From: Candidatus Latescibacterota bacterium
GTDB lineage: Bacteria; JAAXHH01; JACQVL01
DNA length: 17,980 bases
Direction: 5' to 3'
Assembly (NCBI GenBank): GCA_016209865.1
Contig: JACQVL010000275.1
Coordinates: 1 to 17,980, forward strand
The number at the start of each line of letters is the position of its first letter. Within the stretch, counting starts at the first letter, position 1. The notes under the pieces are model-generated. The model ran no database searches, was not told the origin of the DNA, and saw only the letters and a program-made list of their open reading frames with translations. The position numbers and the translations under genes are program-made. Shown here in pieces: positions 8,449 through 14,710 of the stretch.

Positions 8449-9444
8449 ATGGAGGGTATAGTGTTCTTCCCGCGCAAGCGGCACTCCCTTTCGTCCTTCA
8501 TCCTTCGTCCTTCATCCTTGCTTCTTTTGCTCTGCCTGGCGTGCGGAAACCGGAAGGACGGGGCAGCGGACGCCTCCGGTGAGGAAGCCTCGTCGAAGCC
8601 CGCCGTCACGTACCCGGCGTTCGACCAGACACGCGCGTTTGCCCATCTGGAGCAGCAGGTCGGGTTCGGACCACGGTTTCCCGGCTCGCCCGGCCATGAA
8701 CAGGCGAAGGCGTTCCTCAAGCAGACGCTCGGCCGGTGGGCGAACCGTCTGATCGTCCAGGAATTTACGGAGGCATCAGAAGGGGTGACCCTGCACCTGA
8801 CGAACATCGTCGGGGTCATCACGGCCCGGACATCCCCGGCGAAACGGGTCGTCCTGGGCGCCCACTGGGACACCCGGCCGGAGGCGAGTCAGGAGTCCGT
8901 GCCGTCCAGCCGGGCCAGGCCGATCATCGGGGCGAACGACGGGGCTTCGGGCGTGGCCATCCTCCTGGAGGTCGCCGCCGTTCTGGCAGCCCAGCGTCCA
9001 GACGTCGAAGTGGTCATCGTCCTGTTCGACGGGGAGGACTACGGAGGGATCAAGGGGTTCGAGTACTCCCTCGGCGCGTCCCGGTTTGTCTCCGAGATGG
9101 AACTCCGCGGGGTGAAGCCCGACTGGATGATCCTGATCGATATGGTGGGGGACAGCGACCTGCGCATCCTGAAGGAGCCGGGGTCGACCGGCTGGCTGGT
9201 CGACCTGATCTGGGCCGCCGCGCCGCGCGTCCAGGCGGACGCGTTCGTCCCGGACACGTACCCGTCGGCCATCATCGACGACCATGTCCCCTTCCTGCGA
9301 GCGGGAATCCCCGCCGTCGACCTGATCGATTTTGATTATCCCTTCTGGCACCGGCTCGACGATACGGCGGATAAGTGCAGTCCCGCGTCCCTGAAGCAGG
9401 TGGGAGATGTGCTGCTGCGGGTGGTCTATCAGGAACTGAAATAG
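8449..9444 (+). CDS. M28-family lipoprotein, glutaminyl-peptide cyclotransferase-like
   Basis: 331 residues from the ATG at 8449. A GTG at 8461 with GGAGG 5 nt upstream is an equally good start and leaves the signal peptide intact. The N-terminus is basic, then hydrophobic (SSLLLLLCLAC), so it is probably exported, perhaps as a lipoprotein with Cys 32, although the lipobox is imperfect. The catalytic domain matches animal-type glutaminyl cyclases more than typical aminopeptidases: GAHWDTRP (138-144), GANDGASG with zinc-binding D164, FDGEDYG with E196, D231 in DMVGD, DDHVPF with H279, and FWHRLDD (H301). Such enzymes cyclise N-terminal Gln to pyroglutamate; M28 peptidases remove N-terminal residues. 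Part of the signal peptide is encoded by a heptamer array. The aldo/keto reductase gene follows on the same strand 83 bp on. Confidence 0.85.
   Translation: MEGIVFFPRKRHSLSSFILRPSSLLLLLCLACGNRKDGAADASGEEASSKPAVTYPAFDQTRAFAHLEQQVGFGPRFPGSPGHEQAKAFLKQTLGRWANRLIVQEFTEASEGVTLHLTNIVGVITARTSPAKRVVLGAHWDTRPEASQESVPSSRARPIIGANDGASGVAILLEVAAVLAAQRPDVEVVIVLFDGEDYGGIKGFEYSLGASRFVSEMELRGVKPDWMILIDMVGDSDLRILKEPGSTGWLVDLIWAAAPRVQADAFVPDTYPSAIIDDHVPFLRAGIPAVDLIDFDYPFWHRLDDTADKCSPASLKQVGDVLLRVVYQELK
8490..8517. repeat. Heptamer array, TTCRTCC family, inside the M28 signal peptide
   Basis: TTCGTCC, TTCATCC, TTCGTCC, TTCATCC, in perfect 7-bp register with alternating G/A at position 4. It is translated as SSFILRPSS, at the border between the basic and hydrophobic parts of the signal peptide. 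It is the reverse complement of the GGACGAA family at 8378-8405. Confidence 0.9.
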
Positions 9445-9470
9445 GGCGAAAAGGGGAAGAGGGAAAGACA

Positions 9471-9498
9471 GTGACGAGTGACAAGTGACGAGTAGACA
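9471..9498. repeat. Heptamer array, GTGACRA family (4 units)
   Basis: GTGACGA, GTGACAA, GTGACGA and a diverged GTAGACA, between the M28 stop codon and the ribosome site of the aldo/keto reductase gene. It follows a purine-rich stretch (9445-9470). Confidence 0.88.
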
Positions 9499-9527
9499 CA
9501 GAAGGCAGGGGAGCAGAGGAGAGCATG

Positions 9528-10604
9528 ATGGAAAGACGACGATTGGGACGAACCGGGTTACAGGTGAGCGCGATCGGGTTTGGGGGAGCCCGGCTGGACG
9601 AGCACCCCGACTTAGCGATGGCGACCGTCCACCGGGCGCTCGACCGGGGGATCAATTTCATCGATACGGCCCGGGCGTACGGCGGGAGTGAAGAGCACCT
9701 CGGCAATGCGCTCCGGGGACGACGGGCGCAGTCGATCCTGGCGACGAAAGCGCTGATCGAAGACCCCGACACCACCCTGCAGAGCCTGGAGACGAGCCTG
9801 CCGCTGCTCGGCACGGACGCCGTCGACCTGTTCTACGCCCATGCGTGCGATAATGAGGAGCGGTTCGCGTGGACGATGCGGCCGGGGGGCGCGCTGGCCA
9901 GCCTGGAGCAGGCACGGGCGCGGGGACTGACCCGCTTCATCGGGATCAGCTTCAACCATTTTCTGCCGTTCCAGGACGGACGGAGTGGGGTCGACCGGAT
10001 GAAAGCCTTGATCGAAACCGATACGTTCGACGTCATCCAGGTGCCGTTCAGCCTCATCCGGATCGAACGGGTGGAGCAGGAAGTCCTGCCGATGGCGGCG
10101 GCGCGTGACATCGGGGTGGTCATCAACTTTCCGACTGCGGACGGGCTGCTGACGCGGGAGTGGGGCGTCTTCCGGCCGATGTTCGAGCCGTACGTCGCTA
10201 CCCCCTGTCAGGCCGCCTTGCTCTACCTGCTCCTGTATCCGGAGGTGACGTGCGTCCTGTCCGGCATGAGCACCCCGGACATCGCGGACGAGAACTGCGC
10301 CGTCGGGTCGATCGTCGCGTCCATCCCGGTGCCCGTTCGAGCCGACCTGCTCCGACAGGTCGACGCCCTCGGCCTCGGCCCCTGCCGGAGCTGCGGCCGC
10401 TGCGCCCCCTACACGCACGGCATCCCCGTCCCCCAGATCATGACCTACCACGACGCGGAACGGCGGTTCGGCATCCAGGCGGCGCGCCAGCGGTACGAGA
10501 GCTACCGGGATCAGGTGATGGCCTGTTCGTCATTCGAGGGGGCGGACGCGGTCTGTCCGGAAGGGTTTGACGTGCTGGCGGAGGTGAAACGGGCGTACGC
10601 GTAA
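9528..10604 (+). CDS. Aldo/keto reductase with C-terminal cysteine cluster
   Basis: Two ATGs adjoin (9525, 9528); AGGAG at 9517-9521 is better spaced from the second. The 358-residue protein has an NAD(P)H-dependent (beta/alpha)8 reductase domain with the full catalytic tetrad: D46 (FIDTA), Y51 (AYGG), K74 (ATKA), H105 (FYAHA). The C-terminus resembles the iron-sulfur extension of one AKR subgroup: C286-x2-C289-x2-C292 followed by a G-I-P motif, then C333 and C343 before PEGFDV. In that subgroup a CxxCxxCxxxCP motif is usual; here the fourth Cys position of the first motif is not Cys, and the second motif is reduced to 'AVCPEG'. One 4Fe-4S cluster using C343 remains possible. No signal peptide. 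It may be cotranscribed with the M28 gene. Substrate unknown. Confidence 0.88.
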   Translation: MERRRLGRTGLQVSAIGFGGARLDEHPDLAMATVHRALDRGINFIDTARAYGGSEEHLGNALRGRRAQSILATKALIEDPDTTLQSLETSLPLLGTDAVDLFYAHACDNEERFAWTMRPGGALASLEQARARGLTRFIGISFNHFLPFQDGRSGVDRMKALIETDTFDVIQVPFSLIRIERVEQEVLPMAAARDIGVVINFPTADGLLTREWGVFRPMFEPYVATPCQAALLYLLLYPEVTCVLSGMSTPDIADENCAVGSIVASIPVPVRADLLRQVDALGLGPCRSCGRCAPYTHGIPVPQIMTYHDAERRFGIQAARQRYESYRDQVMACSSFEGADAVCPEGFDVLAEVKRAYA

Positions 10605-10605
10605 G

Positions 10606-10620
10606 GGCGAAGCATTCGCC
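10606..10620. repeat. Palindrome GGCGAA-GCA-TTCGCC
   Basis: A 6-bp stem with a 3-nt loop, starting two bases after the aldo/keto reductase stop codon. It is the reverse complement of the core of the larger palindrome at 10648-10670, so the two form an inverted pair. Confidence 0.75.
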
Positions 10621-10647
10621 AATCATCATCGATCGTTCTCCAAAATC

Positions 10648-10670
10648 TGGGGGCGAATGCTTCGCCCCCA
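10648..10670. repeat. Perfect palindrome, 10-bp stem with TGC loop
   Basis: TGGGGGCGAA, loop TGC, TTCGCCCCCA, just before the -35 box of the rad52-like gene. It may attenuate readthrough from the aldo/keto reductase gene, but an A-run rather than a T-run follows on the plus strand, so it is not a canonical terminator. Confidence 0.8.
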
Positions 10671-10683
10671 CACAAAAAATCCC

Positions 10684-10712
10684 TTGACAACTAAACACCA
10701 GTGTAGTATATT
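10684..10712 (+). promoter_or_regulatory. Near-consensus sigma-70 promoter for the rad52-like gene
   Basis: Consensus TTGACA at 10684-10689, exactly 17 bp, then TATATT at 10707-10712 (five of six). The local sequence is AT-rich in a GC-rich genome. Expected transcription start is near 10719-10720, giving a leader of about 75 nt. This is the best promoter in the window. Confidence 0.8.
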
Positions 10713-10721
10713 ATCTGGTGT
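10695..10721. promoter_or_regulatory. Inverted-repeat operator candidate over the rad52-like promoter
   Basis: ACACCAG (10695-10701) and CTGGTGT (10715-10721) are perfect inverted half-sites, 13 bp apart, straddling the -10 box. The half-site centres are 20 bp apart, about two helical turns, as expected for a dimeric repressor. It matches no LexA box known to me, so the regulator is unknown. Confidence 0.55.
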
Positions 10722-10793
10722 GACGGTTGTGTTATGGTCAATGGGATGGGTGTGATGGCGGAGCTATCACGCACGGTAGAGGAGGAGGGGGGT

Positions 10794-11378
10794 ATGATGA
10801 ATCTCGACATCCTGACGCGTCCGTTTGCCCCGTCGGAGGTCAAGCAGCGGACGACCCAGGACGGGAGGACGTTCGATTACGTCGAAGCCCATTCGGTCAT
10901 CACTCGCCTGAACGAGGCGTTCCAGGGGGCCTGGAGCTTCCGGGTGGTGCAGTACCAGATGATCGACAACGAAGTGATCGTCCTCGGAGAATTGTCTGCG
11001 GATGGGTGCGTGAAGCAGCAGTTCGGCGGCGCCGTGTCCGACCGGGAGCACGGGGGCGGGCTGTCGCTGGGGGATGCGATGAAGGCGGCGGCGTCCGATT
11101 GCCTGAAGAAGTGCGCGACGGAATTCGGCGTGGCGCTGGAGCTGTACATCGGGATGGCAGGGAGTGAGCCCGCGCTGGTCGAAGTCCCAGCCGAGGGGAA
11201 AGTCGTCAGCCACGAATTGGCGACGGACAAGCAGCGCGCCGTCCTGGAGAAGATCGCCCGGCGCAGTGACGTGTCGGACGAGGATCGGGCACGGCTCCGG
11301 GCGCTGATGGCCGGGCCGCTGACCAAGCCCGAGGCGAGCGACCTCATCACCAGCTTCACCCGGAAGCGAGCGGCGTGA
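10794..11378 (+). CDS. Rad52/Rad22-family single-strand annealing protein
   Basis: Adjacent ATGs at 10794 and 10797 follow a strong AGGAGG (10783-10788); an in-frame ATG at 10734 lacks this. About 194 residues. The N-terminal two thirds match the Rad52/Rad22 domain: KQRTTQDGRTFDYVEAHSV, then VITRLNEAFQGAWSFRV, VIVLGELSADG, and the helix GDAMKAAASDCLKKCATEFGVALELY, where the family typically reads GDALKAAATDALKRAA. This domain anneals complementary single strands in recombination and repair. The last 50 residues (ATDKQRAVLEKI to KPEASDLI) form a helical module seen at the end of related bacterial and phage proteins. No phage gene adjoins, so it appears to be a stand-alone chromosomal gene. It has its own promoter with an operator-like palindrome, suggesting damage- or state-responsive expression. 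Confidence 0.85.
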   Translation: MMNLDILTRPFAPSEVKQRTTQDGRTFDYVEAHSVITRLNEAFQGAWSFRVVQYQMIDNEVIVLGELSADGCVKQQFGGAVSDREHGGGLSLGDAMKAAASDCLKKCATEFGVALELYIGMAGSEPALVEVPAEGKVVSHELATDKQRAVLEKIARRSDVSDEDRARLRALMAGPLTKPEASDLITSFTRKRAA

Positions 11379-11395
11379 GCCTCCCCCTGCCTCAA

Positions 11396-11485
11396 CCCCC
11401 TTCCCCACCGGGCAGGTGGGCAATGGGCAGTGGGCAATAGAAGCCGTTCCCCCGTCCACTGCCTACTGCCCGGTGGGGAAGGGGG
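11396..11485. repeat. Perfect 20-bp inverted repeat enclosing inverted heptamer arrays
   Basis: The 20 bases at 11396-11415 are the exact reverse complement of 11466-11485, with a 50-nt loop holding copies of GGGCARTG and its complement. It lies between the convergent rad52-like and M48 genes, so it could stop transcription from both sides, though no T-run adjoins. A diverged copy of the right half follows (11504-11530). Confidence 0.85.
11417..11437. repeat. Heptamer array, TGGGCAR family (3 units)
   Basis: TGGGCAA, TGGGCAG, TGGGCAA, then TAG. It lies in the loop of the 11396-11485 inverted repeat and is complementary to the ACTGCCY units downstream. Confidence 0.85.
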
Positions 11486-11517
11486 GCTGTGCGGGGACTG
11501 CCCACTGCCTACTGCCT
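11458..11517. repeat. Two heptamer arrays of the ACTGCCY family
   Basis: 11458-11471 holds ACTGCCT and ACTGCCC followed by GGTGGGG. 11497-11517 holds ACTGCCC, ACTGCCT, ACTGCCT followed by GGTGGAG. The two blocks are direct copies of one another with their GC-rich tails, and both are inverted relative to 11417-11437. Confidence 0.85.
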
Positions 11518-11539
11518 GGTGGAGAGGGGAAGGGCGGGG

Positions 11540-12388
11540 TTACTTTTTCTTCATCGCGGGCAGTTTGCGCTGAATGGCGTGGAACCGGTCCGAGTCTTTC
11601 GCGGCGTACGCTTTGGGGGGCAGTTTCGCGATCTCGGCCCGGACGATCGCGATCCGCTCCCGTGTGGGGGGGTGAGTCGAGAACAGCTTCTCCAGTCCGC
11701 CCGGCTCTGTGTCGTGTAAGGCGAGCAGCTTCTCAAAGAAGGTGGCCATCCCTTGCGGGTCGATCCCCGCGTCGTACAACTCATGCACGCTGTACAGGTC
11801 CGCCTCGGTCTCCGCTTCCCGGCTGTACCGGAGCAGGCCGACCTGCCCCCCGAACCCGGCAAACCCCCCGGCAAGCTGGCGCACGAACCCGGGGTTCTCC
11901 CCTAAGATCAGCGACGTAATGATTTGAAGCCCGTACTGTTTGCTCAGTTGTTTCGACCCATGCCGTCCGACCACGTGACCGATTTCGTGCCCCATCACCC
12001 CGGCTAACTCGGACTCGTTCTCCGCCGCGCTGATCAGCCCGCGGTTGACGTACAGGTAGCCGCCGGGAATCGCAAACGCGTTGACTTCGTCGGTATCGAC
12101 CACTTTAATATGGTACGGGATGTCCGACCGCTGAGAATGCTGGACGAGCCGCTGGCCGAGGTCGTCGATGTAATCGACCACCTCCGGGTTACGCCAGAGC
12201 TTGATTTCCTGTTCGATTTCCCGTGAAAACTGCTGGCCTAATTGTGACTCTTCTTGATCAGAGATCAGGTTGAAATTGCGGAGCGCCTTCCCGCATCCTG
12301 GCAGAGTGAGCGCCACGACGAGCGCGATCCCGATCGCGCGTCGCATCGCGCGGACGCGAGCGGCAGACGGACGATGGTGTGATGGCAT
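11540..12388 (-). CDS. M48-family metalloprotease lipoprotein (BepA/YfgC-like)
   Basis: The start at 12388 has AAGGGAG 6 nt upstream; a longer frame runs to 12481 without such support. 282 residues. Residues 15-32 form a lipoprotein signal (ALTLPGC, acylated C32), so the protease should sit in the periplasm on a lipid anchor. The zinc site is H134-E135-x2-H138 (HEIGH), with the third ligand E195 in SREAETEAD. STHPPTRERI (238-247), conserved in the BepA/LoiP group, lies near the C-terminus, with H239 as its key residue. There is no TPR domain, so it resembles LoiP or the catalytic half of BepA, which trim misassembled outer-membrane proteins including LptD in E. coli. Whether it acts on the LptD here is inference. 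It is convergent with the rad52-like gene and divergent from the phosphotransferase gene. Confidence 0.88.
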   Translation of the reverse strand: MPSHHRPSAARVRAMRRAIGIALVVALTLPGCGKALRNFNLISDQEESQLGQQFSREIEQEIKLWRNPEVVDYIDDLGQRLVQHSQRSDIPYHIKVVDTDEVNAFAIPGGYLYVNRGLISAAENESELAGVMGHEIGHVVGRHGSKQLSKQYGLQIITSLILGENPGFVRQLAGGFAGFGGQVGLLRYSREAETEADLYSVHELYDAGIDPQGMATFFEKLLALHDTEPGGLEKLFSTHPPTRERIAIVRAEIAKLPPKAYAAKDSDRFHAIQRKLPAMKKK

Positions 12389-12442
12389 CGTGAACTCCCT
12401 TGACCCTGATGAGATTTGGCGATCAAGACGGAGCATCCGTAG

Positions 12443-12463
12443 GGGCGATCCTTGTGATCGCCC
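12443..12463. repeat. Palindrome GGGCGATC-CTTGT-GATCGCCC
   Basis: A perfect 8-bp stem with a 5-nt loop in the divergent region between the M48 and phosphotransferase genes, in the predicted M48 leader. It shares the GGGCGA...TCGCCC design with the palindromes at 10606-10670. Confidence 0.8.
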
Positions 12464-12491
12464 GCATCGGAGCGAATACAAGATTCACTCC

Positions 12492-12520
12492 AATATACAC
12501 CAGGTCTGTTGAATCCGCAA
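12492..12520 (-). promoter_or_regulatory. Promoter for the M48 protease gene, -35 box within a heptamer array
   Basis: On the minus strand TTGCGG (12520-12515), 17 bp, TATATT (12497-12492). The -10 is strong and the -35 weak. The leader to the ATG at 12388 would be about 100 nt and includes the palindrome at 12443-12463. Confidence 0.55.
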
Positions 12521-12532
12521 TCCGCAATTGGC
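12512..12532. repeat. Heptamer array, AATCCGC family (3 units)
   Basis: AATCCGC, AATCCGC, AATTGGC, ending 6 bp before the phosphotransferase start codon and supplying the -35 box of the divergent M48 promoter. It shares AATCC with the array at 6623-6650. Confidence 0.75.
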
Positions 12533-12538
12533 ATAAGG

Positions 12539-13570
12539 ATGGCTTGGCCATTGATTAACTCTGCTGTGAGTGCGCCGGCCCGTCAATACGTCAAGACTCT
12601 CGGTCCGGCGTTCAGCGTCCTCGCTGGCGTCTCCGACGAAGGGTGGGTGACGCCCCTCGGCCAGGGGTGGAACAACCGGCTGTACTCCATCCAGACGATC
12701 TCCGGGGAGTACGTGCTGAAGGTCTACCCGGCCGGGCGCGAAGAGCGCGCGTCCCGTGAATACGACGCCCTGAAGGCCCTGGAGCACACCGGCGCCGTCC
12801 CGACCGCCTGCCTGTGGGACGCATCCGCCGCGTTCCTCGACGCGCCCGTCCTCATCTACCGGAAAGTCCCCGGCAGGCCGATCCAGGGGGAGGAGGTGAC
12901 GGAGTCCGACCTTGAGCGGTTAGCCGACGTCGTGCGGCGAGTGCACCGGGTCGAGCCGGCGCAGGGTACGCGGCTCTGCGTCGTGGCCGGGCCGTCGGAG
13001 CCCCGCGAGTGTCTGGGGTACGTCGAACGGGAATTGAAAGAATTGTCGGCCATGCCACTCGACCGCGACCCGCGATTGAGCGAGGCAATCGGGCGGCTCC
13101 GGGAATTGCTCCGGTACGCCGGGTTGATCGACCTGAAGGAGGCTCTCTGGCGGGAACGGCGGCTCCGGCTCTGCCAGGTGGATCATCGCTTAGCCAACGT
13201 GATGAAAGATGAGGAGGGAAATGTCTGGCTGGTCGATTGGGAACATGCGGGTCTGATGGACCCGGCCTATGAGGTGGCCAGCTTCCTCTGGCATCCCGAT
13301 GCGTCCGCCCTGACGCTCTCGCATCGAGATCAGTTCATCCGGGCCTACTGTGAGCGGAGCGAGGAGCCGTTCTGCTATGAGAAAATTTCCGTCTACCTTT
13401 CCCTGCTCCCGCTCCAGTGGGCGGCGCGTCTGGCGACGCTCCTCGCCGCCGGAGGGGCACAGCCAGTACAGCCCTGGGTCGCCCCGGTCCCGGTGGAGAG
13501 GCTGTGGGAGGATCTCGACCGCTACCTCCACGCCGCAGCCGACACCCTCTGCGTCTCCCTACTCCACTGA
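12539..13570 (+). CDS. Aminoglycoside phosphotransferase (APH)-fold kinase
   Basis: 343 residues from the ATG at 12539. The ribosome site is poor (AAGG abuts the ATG), so the start is uncertain; an upstream TTG at 12509 would translate the heptamer array. The protein has a small kinase fold: nucleotide-binding loop GQGWNNRLY (41-49), the lysine region VLKVYPAG (K61), catalytic loop VDHRLANV with D215 and N220, and metal-binding D233 in LVDWEHAG. These fit the APH/choline kinase superfamily, which phosphorylates small alcohols such as aminoglycosides, choline, homoserine or sugars. The His that normally stands two residues before the catalytic Asp is Q213. Nothing nearby identifies the substrate, and drug resistance should not be assumed. 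Its last 12 bp overlap the end of the opposing hybrid kinase gene. Confidence 0.85.
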   Translation: MAWPLINSAVSAPARQYVKTLGPAFSVLAGVSDEGWVTPLGQGWNNRLYSIQTISGEYVLKVYPAGREERASREYDALKALEHTGAVPTACLWDASAAFLDAPVLIYRKVPGRPIQGEEVTESDLERLADVVRRVHRVEPAQGTRLCVVAGPSEPRECLGYVERELKELSAMPLDRDPRLSEAIGRLRELLRYAGLIDLKEALWRERRLRLCQVDHRLANVMKDEEGNVWLVDWEHAGLMDPAYEVASFLWHPDASALTLSHRDQFIRAYCERSEEPFCYEKISVYLSLLPLQWAARLATLLAAGGAQPVQPWVAPVPVERLWEDLDRYLHAAADTLCVSLLH

Positions 13571-14710
13571 CGCGACCCCGTTCGCTGGGACGGTGGTCGC
13601 GGAGGGACTGGAGGGTAGGTAGGCAGGGTCGATCGGCAGGGAGATGGTAAAGCAGGTGCCCACGCCGACCCGGCTCTCGACGGTGATCGCCCCGCCGTGC
13701 GCCTCGACGATCTCCTTCGAGATGTACAGGCCGAGGCCGATCCCTTCACTCCGATCCTTCGTCGACATGAAGGGGTCGAAGATGTGGTCGAGGTGCTCCG
13801 CCGGAATCCCGCATCCGGTATCCGACACCCGGATCTCGACGTGATGATCGACCACCCCCGCCCAAACCTCAAGCCGTCCCCCGTCGTTCATCGCCTGGCT
13901 GGCGTTGATCAGGAGGTTGACGAGCACCTGGCAGACCTGCTGGCGGTCGACGGAGAGGAGCGGGACATCGTCGGACAGCCGGATGACGATCTGCACGTGG
14001 TGGCCCAGAAGACGCGGCCGGGTCAGCTCCAGAGCTTCTTCCACGATGCTCTGGAGGGACTGCGGAGTGTAAACGGTCTCCTGCCGTCTGGCGAAGTTGA
14101 GCATCGAGAGAATCGTCCGGTTGATCCGCTCAATCTGCTTCGCCACCGCATCCATGTAAACCTCGCGTTTCGCCTCATCCGCGTAGCGCAGCATCTCGGT
14201 ACTGCCGACGATCATCGTCAACTGGTTGCGAACCTCATGGGCGATCGAAGCGGCGAGCACGCCCAGGGAGGACAATCGGTTTAAATCCTGGTTCGTGACC
14301 TGGAACGCGTGCTGACTTTCTTCCCGGACCCGCGCCGTCCGGGCTAAGAGCGCGTTGACCCGCGCGAGCACCTCATCCATGCTGAAAGGTTTTGTCATAT
14401 AATCATCCGCACCCGCACTGAACCCGCCGACTTTGTTCGGAGTCTCAGACATCGCCGTCAGGAAGATAAACGGCAACGCGGCCATCGAGGTATCTTCGCG
14501 GATCAGCCGGCACAACTGGTAGCCGTCCATCTCCGGCATCACGATATCGCAGATGACCAGGTCCGGCTGGCACGCCCGGATGGTCGTCAGCCCCTCCATC
14601 CCGTCGTACGCCGTCACCACTTCATACCCTTCCGCTTCCAGGTTCATCTGCAGCACACTCACGACGTGTGGTTCGTCGTCAATAACGAGAATACGCTTCT
14701 TGGGTATCAT
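13559..14710 (-). CDS. Hybrid receiver-histidine kinase (REC-HisKA-HATPase)
   Basis: The start at 14710 gives MIPKKRILVIDDE with AAAGGA 9 nt upstream; the frame extends to 14776 inside the upstream gene. 383 residues. The receiver domain (about 5-122) has acidic pair D11/D12, phosphoacceptor D55 (VICDIVMPEMDG), T85 and K107 (TKPF). A short coiled segment leads to the dimerisation helix with H158 in SIAHEVRNQL, then the ATPase domain: N box NLLINA (265-270), G1 DTGCGIP (297-303), G2 GIGLGL (323-328). With receiver first and kinase last, it is a soluble cytoplasmic protein that could take phosphate at D55 and gate its own kinase. There is no DNA-binding or other output domain. The gene overlaps the end of the upstream sensor kinase gene by 32 bp, so the two surely act together. 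Confidence 0.92.
   Translation of the reverse strand: MIPKKRILVIDDEPHVVSVLQMNLEAEGYEVVTAYDGMEGLTTIRACQPDLVICDIVMPEMDGYQLCRLIREDTSMAALPFIFLTAMSETPNKVGGFSAGADDYMTKPFSMDEVLARVNALLARTARVREESQHAFQVTNQDLNRLSSLGVLAASIAHEVRNQLTMIVGSTEMLRYADEAKREVYMDAVAKQIERINRTILSMLNFARRQETVYTPQSLQSIVEEALELTRPRLLGHHVQIVIRLSDDVPLLSVDRQQVCQVLVNLLINASQAMNDGGRLEVWAGVVDHHVEIRVSDTGCGIPAEHLDHIFDPFMSTKDRSEGIGLGLYISKEIVEAHGGAITVESRVGVGTCFTISLPIDPAYLPSSPSATTVPANGVASVE

Noticed and set aside
8378-8517. CRISPR array or small transposon (MITE) from the inverted heptamer arrays
   Set aside because: Units are 7 bp with no spacers, and no target-site duplication was seen around 8378-8517.
9612-10451. Minus-strand 279-residue frame opposite the aldo/keto reductase
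   Set aside because: Arg/Asp/His-rich shadow of a gene whose full catalytic tetrad is visible on the plus strand.
10648-10680. Canonical rho-independent terminator after the aldo/keto reductase gene
   Set aside because: The stem is strong but is followed by CACAAAAAAT on the plus strand rather than a T-run; kept as a palindromic repeat.
10690-10707. ACTA-N10-TAGT as a LexA site
   Set aside because: It overlaps the clearer ACACCAG/CTGGTGT pair, and the four-base arms are too short to stand out from chance.
12539-13570. Aminoglycoside resistance gene
   Set aside because: Only the superfamily fold and catalytic residues are seen; the substrate region matches no resistance enzyme I recognise.
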